Source: Chrysomallon squamiferum (taxonomy: Eukaryota > Mollusca > Gastropoda > Neomphalida > Peltospiridae). Taken from it: 64,000 nucleotides of DNA. The stretch's first letter is position 1. Every line of letters begins with the position of its first letter. A model generated the notes under the pieces. That model ran no database searches, was not told the DNA's origin, and saw only the letters and a program-made list of their open reading frames with translations. Of the stretch, positions 1 to 12,900 are shown piece after piece. Location: the NCBI GenBank assembly GCA_012295275.1, contig CM022677.1:848147-912146 (forward strand), given 5' to 3'. The translations under genes and the position numbers were made by a program.

Positions 1-314
1 TGTTGTGTTTAGATTCGTTACAATAAAGTACTAAATAAAAACTGATTGATTGTTTAACTAAAAATATTTGTGTTATGTATTAACCATCACAACCTAAAGA
101 AATAGAGGGAACTTTATTTATGACATTTCTCGTCTCAGATTTTTAAAGTAGTTGATAACATAAATTCTAAAACTTCACTTTGTGGACATATCTTTATTAA
201 TAATAGCTGTCCTAGTTAATTAATTAATTGACTGATTGATTATTTCTTTCTTTCTTTCTTTATTTTTATTGGTTTATTCATTCATTTATTTATTTAGTTA
301 ATTATTTATTTCAG

Positions 315-1241
315 CTCAAAAGGGAGATCACATGTCACTTCTGAGTTCTGTTTCTGAGAGTCTCAAAACCTTTAAAGAAGCTCTTCAGACAGAGATGGAT
401 GACATGATTGAGCAACTTCGCCAAGCCGTCGACATCAACGTCGTGGACACTACAGAAGAGGTCACAAGGATTGGCAACACACTAATCACAGATTTTACTG
501 CCGCAGTCCAGGTTAATAAGAGAAATAGAAAAATCTCAGAACTTTATAAACTCAGAAATAGACAAATTATTCAATGAACACAAACATCTGATTGAGGAAA
601 ACGAAAAAATGATAAAATTGGGGGAAGATTTGCTGAAAAGAAAGTCAGAGTCAGATGTAAAAAGTAACATTTTAAAATTCACCAAACTTCAAAACACAAC
701 TTCCGAGTTTCTGTCCAAATCTCGTTCCCAAACAGAAGAAGCAAAGTTTAAAATAAATCTGATAAAATCTGACAAAAAGGCAGAAATGTCAGTCCACATT
801 GGAGAAATATCCACAAACATCCAAACAGACACACAGATAGACAGACAGACAGACACACTCAAACACACAGGCACAACTGACACAAAAACACACAGATAGA
901 GAGTCTAACAGACACACTCAAACACATAGACACCATTAACATAAAAACACAAGAAGATAAACAAAATTCTTTTCCGGTTTTCATGCTGGTGTCAGGTGCA
1001 GACAAAAGTAAAATTGTTGTCAGTGATTGTTTCAATGTCTGTGTAAAATGTTTTTGTTTAGAAAGAAAATCACTGATAAAAAGATACAAAACTTCCTCTA
1101 GACCATGCGGTCTTGCTGAATCACGTGATCAGCGGGGTGATGTTGTTGTTGTTGTTGCTGTGCCAAGTAAATATAAAATATTGGTTTTAAATTTGGAAAA
1201 CTTCAAACTGGTAAAAACAGTTAAAACTGTTAAAGGCTATG

Positions 1242-1242
<1 letters not shown>
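315..1242 (+). pseudogene. TRIM/NHL-like coiled-coil protein exon, copy 1, frameshifted
   Basis: An exon opens after a clear acceptor (ttatttcag at 306-314) and reads QKGDHMSLLSSVSESLKTF and onward: a long, charged, heptad-like coiled coil. The first frame ends in a stop at 575-577. The coiled coil continues without loss in another frame (read FINSEIDKLFNEHKH, then the reading from 609), so one base is missing or extra near 505-540. A second break near 880-900 is a 13-base deletion relative to copy 2. Beyond it, 983-1240 encodes FMLVSGADKSKIVV and GLAESRDQRGDVVVV, which look like the first blades of an NHL-type beta-propeller. B-box/RING exons would lie upstream, outside the window. The reading then runs into a CT microsatellite. 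The TRIM/NHL assignment rests on this layout, not on a search. Function is probably lost. Confidence 0.55.

Positions 1243-1309
<67 letters not shown>
1243..1309 (+). repeat. (CT)n microsatellite at the end of the propeller exon
   Basis: An uninterrupted CT run follows directly after the KTVKGYE coding stretch. The equivalent run in the second copy (about 18588-18666) is longer. Propeller coding sequence does not resume after either run. Confidence 0.95.
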
Positions 1310-1315
<6 letters not shown>

Positions 1316-1959
1316 TGTAAACTGTTCTGTTATTTTGTAGTTTATTTCAAGAAAGTGTAATTAAAAAAATATATATATATATATACATCCAGTGTAATCA
1401 AAATAAAACTGAAATAAAACATTTATATGATAAAAATAAAATTCTTCTGTCATTATTTTATTTAAATTTTAAAACTATTTTACATTGTTTCTTTATTCAC
1501 CTATATATCTATATGTGTAAAATGTAATTAATATCTGTAGTACTCTTATTATAAATTTATTATTAACAGCTAATATAAATTATTGTTGTTGTTTTTTTTG
1601 GATGAGGGTTCCAAGTGTACTCAACTATTCTACTTCATATTTTCTTTTTGTTTTGCCTGACGTAATTTTTATAATTTTCTCTTCAGACATGGAAAAGAAG
1701 AAAAGGTCTCTCTCTCTCTGACACACACACACATGCACACACACACACTCACACCATCAAAAATAAAATAGGAGAAACAATCGCACGAACGAAAAATGCA
1801 AATAAAAATAAAAAACATAAAAAATAACGATGTTTTGAAAACACGACTAAATATGAAACTGTATACTGGAGATCTACAGACACGTGTTTTACATCCGGGG
1901 GTTAGGGTTCGTGCTTCCTCTTTATTTACTCAGTACGTTCAAGTTAGTTTCTGAGCGGG

Positions 1960-2400
1960 CGCATCACCTATTAAAATATATTATTTTAATTTCTATTAAT
2001 GACGCCGTCATTGTCGTCGTACCAGCGTTGTTCTGAACGTTTTGGTGTTCTTGTCATTATTTTACGCGTTTTAAAATCTGTTATTCTTACCATCATATAT
2101 TGGAATATATTGTTACTATTTGCCGTCGTAATGGTGTTGTTCTTAACGTTCTCGATTTAATTTTCATTATTCTTTTACGCTTTTTATTCGCTGTTATTCT
2201 TACTTTCTGACCATGCGAGTCCTGTATTAAAATATGTTATTATTGTATCTGTTAATGTCGCCGTCGTTGCCGTCGTAAGGGTTTGTTCTTAACTTCTTAG
2301 TGTCCGCATCCGATTAAAATGTATTATTAGTTTTTATTAATATCGCGTTGTTGTCGTCATAACGGTGTTGTTTCTAACGTTATTACTTACTTAGTTATTC
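1960..2400. repeat. Dispersed satellite-like block, copy 1
   Basis: Three to four imperfect monomers of roughly 130-150 bases each contain a CpG-rich core (forms such as gccgtcgtaatggtgttgttc followed by taacg) set in AT-rich DNA with tattaatt and aaatatattatt flanks. The same core appears at 19300-19745, and in the opposite orientation at 35450-35690 and 45262-45835. Confidence 0.75.
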
Positions 2401-2429
2401 ATTTAATTATATATTTGTTTTTGCATGCT

Positions 2430-2930
2430 TAGAGGAAAATAATGCAATAATCCTATTCCAATCAATCTTACTGGTCTTATAGAAGTGTTATTATTTACTT
2501 CTCTCTTTGTTAAACATAGATAATAACTTCTAGACAGGTATATACTATTTCAACCTATTAATAAATATTATGTTGTGCTTCTAGGACTAATGTTAAATTA
2601 CTGCTTCAAAACTGTCTTATTTCTATATTTAAAAATCTATCTGAAAAATGAAAGAAGCATGAAATTTCACTAGTGTTCATTAAAATAGTTAGTCTTTTCA
2701 AAAAATCACAAAAACATTATTAAAAATATGGAGAAATATTTCTATGCACAGTGACAGCAATGACAGACTTCCACTGGAATTGTCTCATTTATCTATGAGA
2801 AAGGTTTTTATTTTTACTATATGAATCAAACAAAAATGTCAACATGAAAACATTAATGAAATATACATATTTATATAATCTGTTCATTCTTTGAGCCTTT
2901 GAATGAAAGTAAAATATCTCATTCAGCTGT
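2430..2930. other. AT-rich spacer, no gene seen
   Basis: This part of the duplicated unit has no convincing exon or repeat of its own. It matches 19780-20277 almost exactly. Confidence 0.7.
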
Positions 2931-3001
2931 CTCTCTCATTCACTTAGCTGTCTTTATAACTTGTCTCTGTCTCATTTGTATCAGCAATACTGTAACTGAA
3001 C

Positions 3002-3201
3002 NNNNNNNNNNNNNNNNNNNNNNNNNNNNNNNNNNNNNNNNNNNNNNNNNNNNNNNNNNNNNNNNNNNNNNNNNNNNNNNNNNNNNNNNNNNNNNNNNNN
3101 NNNNNNNNNNNNNNNNNNNNNNNNNNNNNNNNNNNNNNNNNNNNNNNNNNNNNNNNNNNNNNNNNNNNNNNNNNNNNNNNNNNNNNNNNNNNNNNNNNNN
3201 N
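3002..3201. other. Assembly gap (200 N)
   Basis: Exactly 200 N, the same length as the gap at 51301-51500, so this is a fixed-size placeholder and the true distance is unknown. It cuts the coding unit that starts just right of it. Confidence 0.99.
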
Positions 3202-3202
3202 C

Positions 3203-4052
3203 AAACTGAAAGTCAGTGCACAGTCCCCTGAAGACACTCTGTCATGCAAGATAGATTTTTTTGGACATATACTTTTGCAAGAACCAACTCTTGAGATGCT
3301 CCAAGCAGCACCTAAAGACATCTCCCTGTTTGCGAACATGATGACGAGTTGTTTGTATGCAACAGTTGTTGTCCTTGAACGGCAGTACAACAGATACTTC
3401 CACTACGATCTCACTGAGAGACTGAGGGATGAGACAAGGTCGGCCAGATGTCATAACATTGATGCAGAAGAGATCATGGGGATGTTTAGTTCCTTACAGA
3501 AGAAATCCCCAAATGCTAGTCTCTGCTACATCTCATGTAAAATGAGGACCATCAAAAACAGGACAGTGGATTATCTTGATGCCCTAGACACGGAGACAAG
3601 AGATCATATTATTAAAACGGCGAACCACATGGGCCAACAACACAGACAGGACAGGCGTACCAAGCAGAAAAATCTGAGGAAAGAACAAAACAGGAGACAA
3701 GTACAGAAGCTGCAGGCAAAGGAGACCACAGAGAGGAACAGATTGGAGAGAAGATTGAAAAGTGTAGACATCGACAGACTCTGTTGAATTCTCGGATCTC
3801 TCAGAGTATAAATTGGAAAAGATAAGTGAACTTTTATCAGGGAATTCAGTGGGTAGCATGATTTGCCATACGTGGATTGATGATGGAGAAAGAGCAATAC
3901 ACAATGGAAAGATAGAGAAGATTACATGCAAAGGTAAGAAATATGTTGTAGCCTACTGGGGAGTAAATGAATCGTATGCAGATGCAGTAGACCACTGTAT
4001 GAACATCCATGCTCTAGCTGCAGATCTCATTGAGGATGATCTAACTATATAA
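3203..4052 (+). pseudogene. Unrecognised protein, 3' portion, with one frameshift
   Basis: The frame is open from the gap edge: KLKVSAQSPEDTLSCKIDFF leads into LLQEPTLEMLQAAPKDISLF and a long helical, Arg/Lys/Gln-rich stretch (RTKQKNLRKEQNRRQVQKLQ), ending at a stop at 3785-3787. The next frame takes over without a gap in sense (DSVEFSDLSEYKLEKISELL, about 3780 on) and reads a compact C-terminal domain with ICHTWIDD, NGKIEKI, YVVAYWG and DAVDHCMN, ending at 4052. One base gained or lost near 3770-3780 therefore splits a single protein. I do not recognise the family with certainty. The tail (ICHTW, then VAYW, then acidic end) looks like a domain of multi-copy invertebrate genes often linked to mobile DNA, but that is an impression only. 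The N-terminus is hidden by the gap. No intron is evident. Confidence 0.6.
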
Positions 4053-4209
4053 TATTTAATTTTGAATTCTAGTAGATTTTATGTACAGTTAGAAAGGTCA
4101 ATTTATCGAATATTTCAAATATCATTTTTAATAAAATATTGTGTATACATGTGTGCTTGCGTTTTAATTTTAAAATGTGCTAGAAAGATCTGGCGCTGTT
4201 GAAAATGAT

Positions 4210-4660
4210 TATATTTCTATGTTTTTTTTATATTTTTAATAACTTATTGGTTGAATGTTTTTCCTTCTGGAATGTTCTTATTTTCAGCGAGTACATTATA
4301 GTACGTTTTCTACCCTACCGAAATTGCCGTATGTACAACTAGAATGGTGTGTCGCTTTTAATATGTTTTTAATAACTTGTTTGCTGTATGTTTTTCTTGA
4401 ATGTTCTTATTTTCAGCGTGTACATTATAGCACGTGCTTAGCGAAATCGCCGTTAATTTACGTTTTCTACAGACCGAAATCACGTTGATTTTATTTACAA
4501 TCGCCGTAAATTGTTTCCTACCTAGTCATGTGCAACTACAAATAACTGGTGCTATTTGAAATGATTATATTTCTATAATCTATGTTGATTATATTTTTAA
4601 TAGCTTGTAGGATGCATGTTTTGTTGGATGTTGTGACTTTTACTAAATATAATATGTATT
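4210..4660. repeat. Short tandem duplication of about 110-130 bases
   Basis: The block 'ttaataactt...gaatgttcttattttcagcg' occurs near 4235-4330 and again near 4368-4460, with a weaker third piece near 4590-4640. Short open frames here are products of the repeat. I see no gene. Confidence 0.6.
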
Positions 4661-5490
4661 CGTTCTGAAATAAACGAATTAATATTGTTTTGCCGATTAC
4701 TAGCATTTGATGTTAACTGTAATCCTCTGCAATACATAAACTCGTATAATCCTTGGAGTCGACTCCAGAAAGGTGTTGCCGGTCTTAATTAGGAACAATA
4801 CAATGTGTATGTAATCATGACAATTAAAGACACAGATATGGTAACTGTCATTTGAAGCAGACAAATAATTTTCTTGGCTTTGTGTTTGTACTTCCTGTGA
4901 TTTGACAGCAAACAAAAGATACCTATCAGTGTATCACGTGACCATCGCTGATGTTTTCTCTGATGGAGCAAATCAACACTTGAAGCAAAAATAGCCTAAG
5001 TTTAAAAACTGAACACTTTATGATTTATCAGTTTATGATTTATCAGTTTATGGTTTTACGATTAAAAAAAAAAGTTGTACATTTCTTATTTAATATTCTA
5101 TGAATACCTCTGGTACTTAGATTCACAGAATACATTCATTGTACTGTTCTGTAGTACAGTTTGTTATGCTTATGATTTTTAATTCGCCATTTATCGCAAG
5201 AATTTTAAAAGCAAAACACGAAGTTAGTTTATTTCTGATCGTATTCATATTGTAATGTATATACTTTAGAAATATGAACATAATTTCTATCATTTTAAAT
5301 AGGAGCAGATCTTTTATATGTTTGTTACTTTTATTTCTCGCTTTCTTCCTTTCCTTTTTTTTTTTCTTTTTCTTAATTTATTTTAAGGCAAGCAATATAC
5401 ATTTGTGGACATAACTTTTGTTATAAATTCATACGCCATTGGTATTGATAGCAAAAACATGTACGTTGTTAGAAATATCGAACTTTGACG
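4660..5490. other. AT-rich spacer, no gene seen
   Basis: No exon, RNA gene or long repeat stands out. Homology to the dioxygenase intron begins close to 5490 ('tttgggagaatttctaaaac'), which marks the left edge of the duplicated cluster. Confidence 0.6.
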
Positions 5491-5666
5491 TTTGGGAGAA
5501 TTTCTAAAACTATTTATGTTTAATGTTACGGGTAGGAAAGAACATGCTGCAACTGTTTTGTCTTCAGTGCTGAAAGACTTGTGTGATTAGTACATAACTG
5601 ATCACAGTTTGTTTTTGTTTCATTAATACAGTTGTCACGATGGTTCTCATTATTTGAATATTTCAG

Positions 5667-5882
5667 GCTGTTGGTGAGTGGGCAGCGACTCTGGACGGCA
5701 TGTTGCTGTTGAACAGAGCGGCTGGACTAGTCGATCGCGCGCTGTCGTGTGGTTACACGGGTCTAGTCATGTTACATGGTCTGTTAGAAACTGCCGGGCT
5801 GTCGTCATGGTTACCAAACGTTTTAGCAAACTATCACCCAAGTTACTACGGTATGATGGTAGCATCATTAGTTCAGAGATGA
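5667..5882 (+). pseudogene. Dioxygenase-like gene copy A, orphan last exon
   Basis: A perfect acceptor (aatatttcag) leads into 71 codons plus stop: [20 protein letters not shown], then [20 protein letters not shown] and [10 protein letters not shown]. This is the same as exon 4 of copy B (16581-16796) apart from one residue near the end (SLVQR against SFVQR). The intron upstream matches only back to about 5490, so exons 1-3 are missing at this place. The 1.0 kb after it is the normal spacer between tandem gene copies, as shown by the matching spacer 57843-58823 in the inverted cluster. It is a truncated gene left at a rearrangement edge; any transcript would lack the N-terminal metal-binding region. 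Confidence 0.85.
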
Positions 5883-6359
5883 AAAGAAGAATGAACAAAA
5901 CATTTCGTATGGAAATGAAGAAAAATTATACAACAACAACAACCACAACAACAACAATAATTATAATAATGATGATGATGATGATGATAATGACCCTAAA
6001 AATAAATAATAACAAGAATAACAATGGATATTTAGCTGGGAAGCCGTTGTCTTTTTTTCGTTACAGACTTCAGTTCCATTTTACATGTGCAGCGATCACA
6101 CTTCTGTACTTGTATACTTCTTTTAACACAACTTGCCTTTGATTTCGTCACTGACTGTGTCTGTAGACGTGTAGGCCTGGTCAGCTTTGATGCAGTCCTA
6201 TCACACTTACAGGTAATACAGTGTTTCGGATGCAGCGTTATCTACAACATGTTATTACAGCTTCGATGATGCTGAATTACGAAAGAAAAATGTGAGGCGC
6301 GGCCGCTGAAAAGGAGCTAAAGTAATACGCCATTATTACCTCAGACTTTCTCACTTACA

Positions 6360-6445
6360 AATCAACTTTTAATAATGATGATAATAATAATAATAATAAT
6401 GATGATGATGATGATGATGATAATAATAATAATGATAATGATGAT
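6360..6445. repeat. (AAT/GAT)n microsatellite between copies A and B
   Basis: A mixed aat/gat run in the spacer between gene copies. The inverted cluster has the complementary run at 58300-58370, supporting common descent of the spacers. Confidence 0.85.
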
Positions 6446-6911
6446 GTTGGTAATAATAAACTTTGATGTTACTCCAAAGCAACCAGGTAGCCTTCTATAA
6501 ATCTGTTTTAAAGAACGTTTTTCTAAAACAATGTATTGATACAAACTACTGTGATGATCGCTTAACATTTCATGTACACGCCCTTTGCCCATAAAAATAA
6601 CAAGAAAATAACGGTAATAATGATGCTGCAGCTGCTGCTGCTGATGATGATGAGGATGACAATGATAAACAAATACATAAAAGAAGAATAAAGAAAAACA
6701 TCCTCAACAAAAAATTAACTATTGGGACAATTCAGAAAACCAACTCTTATAAATCAACAGGGCGATAATATAGATTTTTAATTCTTATCGATTATCGTCA
6801 TACAAATAAATTACTATTTCCTTCAGATGTTTTGTTGCTCTTTAAGGAAAAACACAGAAGGGCAGGTTAACTCTAGAGTCATATGATTTAAGAACGAAAT
6901 AGAAAGTCGAG

Positions 6912-9900
6912 ATGTGTTTTGCAATTGTGATTGTGTTTTTCACATCACTTGATTTATCTTTCTCCAAACTACTGGCCGGGTTCGTTCTGCCGCACGGCGG
7001 AATTGCTCTGGGTCCGAAACATTTCAATACAACCAACCACACAGCAAAACAAGAAGCGTGGAAAATTCACGAAGCCTGCAAAACTGTCGGTCAGACGATT
7101 CTGTCTTTATCGCCCGATATACTTTTTCTGAGCACGCCCCATGGTATTTCTGACTTAACTAACTTTGTGTTCTATTTAAATCCCACAGGAGAAGGCTTTG
7201 CAGATACTGGTTATTGCAACTGTCCTCCTTGTTGTTATAAAGTAACCGCTAATCTTTCTAGCCAACTTTCGGAAGACATCGTAAATAAATTTGGCTCTGC
7301 TCGGAATATTTCGGGATTAAGCGGTTATGGTCCACCAGGTAAAAGAGATGAAGCATTTCCATTGAGGTGAGAAAAATCTAAAAATGAGCATAAACACTTC
7401 TTTTTTAAATTAGCATAGACAAATAATACTGACAGCAAGAAAACATTATCGTATAAAAATATAGTTATTGATACTGTAATTTCTATTATCGATTAATGCA
7501 ACTTCTCACAAAAGACTGAGGACCCACAGTATGTCGTTTTCGAAACGTACAGTACATAAAAATTATATATTTATTTGCAATCCTATTGAGAATATATTAT
7601 ATAGAAATGTTTCTACCTATTTTATCCCAAAACTGACATTATTTATAAATACTCTTGTAAAGTAGAGTCATACATTTTTTTCTTTTAAATTTCATTTTCT
7701 TGTATTCATTTCGTTACATATTTATTTATTTATTTATTTATTTATTTATGTATTTATTTGGCACAGATTAAGATGGGGAGAAGTGATACCACTTCATTTG
7801 ATACCAGATCTGGAAAACACAAAAGTTGTAATTCTCTCGCAGCCCAGCAGACGATATACACATGATGTTGTCATGATACCAGAACTTCTCCATTTAGGTA
7901 TTTCACTGTTTGTCTGTGTGTCTGTAAAAATTACAAACGATTTGTAAACATTAGTTTATTGGTTACGTAAACAGCAGTCGTCGCAGATTTGAGCTTCCTT
8001 TTAATTTTTTTTTTATTCTAATCAATATTTTATAACACCTTTTGGACACGTAATGCATTATCGAAGCGAGTTAAATCGAAGAAACAAACAACAACACAGA
8101 CAATAAATAATAATAAGGAACAAATAAAAATAAATAAATAATTAAAAATAAAAATCTGGAATGACATCATTTTATAGGAAGATGTTATTAGAAGGTATTT
8201 TCTTGAAGAGATAAAGTAGATGGTTATTAATAATAAAAAGTATTTATGTGCTGGCATGTTTTTACGGACGAGTGTGGTAAGCAATTGTCTATTCTTGTTT
8301 TGATACGGAGTAATGTGCAATTAACCTGTGTCAGTAACATTAATTGTTTTAATTTAAGGTTTTATTATTGTATTATTATCAAGTCACCTGTATATCATAA
8401 TTAAATAATTAATGTAAACCTTAACTTGTATACAATATAGTGGATAGGTAGACTTACTGATTTATATAGTTTGCTGTCAATTTAGCGTTTATACTCCTTG
8501 TTAGGTGGCCATTAAAGCACCTTGTTACCGTACACTGAGCCTTAATAAAACATCCAAGGTGTTTAAAGGTGTGAGCCACGTGACAGTCGTCTCTTTATAA
8601 CACTCCACAGTGAACCATCATAACACATTTGTGAACAGCAGTATTTAAACATACTCTAATTCAACGTTTCCGTGATCGAACGTCATTTTTCGTTAGAGAC
8701 GGCAAGCATTTTGATTACTCTCGTTTCATTCTCGGATCATTCTCGTTTCACTTGTTCACTTGTTTTGCTTGGGATTGCGAGGGCTTGTAGTTTCATTCTA
8801 TTGTGCAGTTATCAGGAATACTTGCTCACTTTTTTGTACTCGTACTTTCGTATTTGGGATTACTGGATCGGTTATTTTTGTACCTTGTAAACGCGATCGA
8901 CGGAATCGAAAACCAACCAATCGCCTAATAGATATTTGCTGATATACCATTGGCGAACAACGAACCAACAATCAACCAATCGTCTTCGAGAGCTCTGCGG
9001 ACACATTCCAAACGATCGCTTAACAGCAACCTGTCGACGGAATCGAGAACCGACCAATCATCCTCGAGAAACACTGCAGCCAATAAGAATCCACACTCCC
9101 AACAGCAACCAGACGACGGAATCGGACAGCGGCCAGTCGCCTTTGAGCTCTTCGCCTGCACCAAGTTTGAACACTTTTTAATACGGAGGATTAGCTGGTT
9201 ACCTTTTGCATTCTTCGCACTTAGGATTACATTTTCAGTTTCGAACTTCGAACACTGAACAACAACCGACATCAAAATTGGTAAGAAACGGAATACTATC
9301 CTCCTCCCAATATGAAATTTTAAACTCCCTCTTGTTACATCTCTATTTTTCAACCTCAAACCCTCTCCCCCAGTGTCTTTGTTAATACTCCAACTCTGCA
9401 TTAATTGTATATATATGATCGTTACATAAATGTTATAACGATTTCCAATTGTTACTGTCAAAAATAAATCTAAATAAATAACCTTTTTTAATGTTCTCTT
9501 TCGATAGTGTCAGATACAAAAGGAATACGATACTTAAATAATTTGTAATTATATATATATATATTATTGTTGAAATTTTAACTGTATACGTAAGTAATTT
9601 CCTAATTATATTAAGAATAAAAACAAGAAATTTAATTTATATTAAAGTAATTATAAAATTTTAACTGTAGTAAATAAGTAATCTCCTAATTATATTAAAA
9701 ATAAAAACAAGCAATCTAACTTATATTAAACTAACTATAAAATGGTCGAGACAACCAAACACGTCGGCACATCTAATACAGAAAAGTAGGTAACATCAAT
9801 AGACATGCAGAACGAGGCTCCCCCAAAAAACTATGCGAAACAGAAAGGGAACTACCAGACTTCTGCTCTCTCGGCTTCCCAGACGACAACGGAAACACAT

Positions 9901-12900
9901 CTGACAGCTCATTAAACGACATCATCTACGTGGGACTGGTACAGACGAAACCCGACGGCTCTCCCTGCCCATCTCCCCCAGAACAGCTACCAGGTAGCAC
10001 AGCAAACCGATTTTCTACCCTGGACATGCTTAACATCGCTGTCCCCCAACAGGGCTCCCACAAATCCCTCAAACTGTCCGCCAGTCCCCCTAGTCCCGCT
10101 AAGTCACCAATCCCCGGGCTGAGGCGGGTATTGTTTAACAAAAAAAACCCCGACTCTGTACGAAGCCATTTTCTTCCAACAGTCCGTCTCGCGACTGTTG
10201 GACGACACATTATTCCACACCCGGCTGTCTGATGAGATCACCTTCATCAGGGCCGAGTCGGACAGCTCACTCATCAAACTGGGTACGAAAATGGAACTGA
10301 TGCCAAACCCCATAGAGTGTCAAAATGTGTGTGTCACACTAGAGAGGTGTACAGAGGAACCTCGAGAGAGGAGGGAACCCACCCACGTAAAAACCCTATA
10401 CCCCTATACCCCCATCGAACTTGGTTACTCGCAAGACCAAAAAATAGTCAAGCCATCCATAAACAAATGGACAAAACGGTGGCATACGGCACCTGGGGGG
10501 ACTACACCTTCACTGCAGAACCCCTAACCCAGGTAAACACCAAACAACAAAAAAAAGAAAAAAAAGAAACAGAAACAACAAAACAAACACCAAACAAAAA
10601 CGACTTTTTAACAGTAGCAACCAACACAAATCCGACAACACCCAAACAAAAATACAAACATCGTCATAATAACCCCACAAAACAAAATATGCTGACGATG
10701 ATGACAATGAGAAACAAATACATAAAAGAAGAAGAAACAAAAACAACATCAACAAAAAATTAACTATTGGGACAATTCAGAAAACCAACTCTTATAAATT
10801 AACAAGGCGATAATATAGATTTTTAATTCCTATCGATTATCACTATACAAATAAATTACTATTTCCTTCAGATGTATTGTTGCTCTTTAAGGAAAAACAC
10901 AGTCCTCCTTGTTGTTATAAAGACCACTTATTAAAATTTTGCTTTAAAGTATGTTATAATTATTTTATTTTATTGTTCACTTAGGAAATAATCTTTAATT
11001 TTTAAAGAGAGTAAATCGACGCTCGATACATGGATCGATAGATCACAACATTACATCATTTCCAGTGCAAATGGGGAAGACCCTGTACAAAAATAACTGT
11101 CCAATCAAAATATTAGATTTGATCGGTGACATTCGGACTTTTCAAATACCTATAAATAACATTAACATAATAATATGTTATTCTGCTAACCATCAACGAT
11201 TTACTAAACCACTAATACTAAACCACTAAACCACTAAACCACTAATTAATTCAAAACTCTCTTTTCTTAGCAATCCCACAACTAATAATACTAAATCAAA
11301 CAGCACCTGTATACATTCTTGCCTGCGTCTATTTTTAGATGACGCTGCAATCGGTAGCTCCGCCCACTTGGCTGAATTCTTGTAACAACTCGCCACTTGT
11401 AGACAACATCTGGTAGATAAACAGCTCAAGTTTAAATGTTAGTCACTGAAACTTCATAACAGAATAGTTACAAACAAAACATTGTTGTTACAGTAAATGC
11501 ACAAGTGATTAAAACCCGAGAAAACACCGATATGTTTTATCGGTTTCGGTAAAGGATTTCCCAAACATGCACAAGATGGAGAAAAATGTCAGCGCTGAGA
11601 ACAGAACTGTGGATGTAAACAAGTTCAGTATTGACAATGGTACGAAGAATGTTTATATCATCTCAAGTGTGGAGCTCAGGTAGATCTACGTGTTTTCTTT
11701 ATAATAAAAGTAACGGGTGTGTCCGGGATTACGTTTTGACGTATTTGATCCTGCTCAGTTTTGAACAAACATACATATACCTTCCCCTCAAATGGAAGCA
11801 TGCTGAAGTCTTCAGCCTTCCAAAACAGGGTAAGGACCTTTCCAAACCCCCCAACTATCGTCCTATCTCACTAACGTCCTGTGTCTGCAAAACCATGGAG
11901 GTCAACACACGCTTAACACACCTTCTGGAAAAAAAACTAATTTCGACCTTTCAAAGTGGCTTCAGAAAGAACCACTCCACAAGCGACCACATAACCAGAT
12001 TACAATCTGAAATCTCCGAATCTTTGTTTACTGGACAAAAAGTGGTATGAGTGTTTGTTGACATAGAAGAAGCCTATGATATGGTCTGGAGACATGGTCT
12101 TCTAATCAAAGTCTACAACATGGGCATAAGAGGCCCTATGTTCGGCTTTATAGAAGCATTCTTGAAAAACAGATCCTTTACGGTCAATGTAGACGAAAAC
12201 TTCTCAGACAGCTTGGATTTGGAGAATGGGATCCCCCAGGGTTCAGTTATCGCCCCTACTCTTTTTAGCATTTTTATTAATGACCTAGCACATACTCTAG
12301 CCACTAACTCGAAAACTGCAACTAAGCTTAGTATAGGACTATTTGCGGATGATACAGCCTTTTGGAGTGCTGGAAACTGTTTTAAACAAATCAAAACAGA
12401 AATGCAAAAAGACTTAAATAACTTACAAAAATGGGCGGAAACCTGGGGAGTCACTATCTCCCAAACCAAGACTGTCACCATAACCTTTGGGAGAAAAGCT
12501 AACACTAAACACAATAAAATAGACCTACATTACAACAACACAAAAATCCCACACGTAACGCAGTCAAATTCATGGGAGTGACCTTCGACAGGTGCCTTAC
12601 CTTCAAACAACACATCACCGATACACTCAACACATGCACAAAATACATGAACTTACTGAAAGTGCTTTCGAACGCCAAATGGGGAGCTGACAGAAAATCT
12701 CTCTTGATGGTGTTCGAAGCACTAGTAGTGTGAAGACTCCAGTATGGGTCCCAGGCGTTCAGCGTGTGTCTGAATACCAACTAAACCGACTAGACACGGT
12801 ATACAACAAGGCACTAAGAACTGTTGCCAGGGTCTTCCCAGGCACACGACGGACAGTCTGTTTGTGGAACTGAACATGCTACCGCTGCGAATCCGACGCA

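Larger units (their letters stand above)
1..2930 (+). repeat. Segmental duplication unit, copy 1 (TRIM/NHL-like locus)
   Basis: This stretch is nearly base-for-base the same as 17349-20277, in the same orientation, apart from small indels and microsatellite length differences. Similarity ends abruptly after 'attcagctgt', where the two copies go into unrelated sequence. The left end lies beyond the window. The unit carries a coiled-coil/beta-propeller exon, a CT microsatellite and a satellite-like block. Very low divergence points to a recent duplication, or to two haplotypes wrongly placed in tandem by the assembler. Confidence 0.9.

Noticed and set aside
6362-6592. Isoleucine-rich minus-strand frame
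   Set aside because: AAT/GAT microsatellite between dioxygenase copies; the rest matches the non-coding spacer in the inverted cluster.
11226-11429. 67-codon minus-strand frame also open at 51500-51677
   Set aside because: Both copies belong to one recent repeat, so conservation is not evidence of coding; no motif seen.
12113-12514. 133-codon minus-strand frame opposite RT
   Set aside because: Shadow of the reverse transcriptase coding strand.
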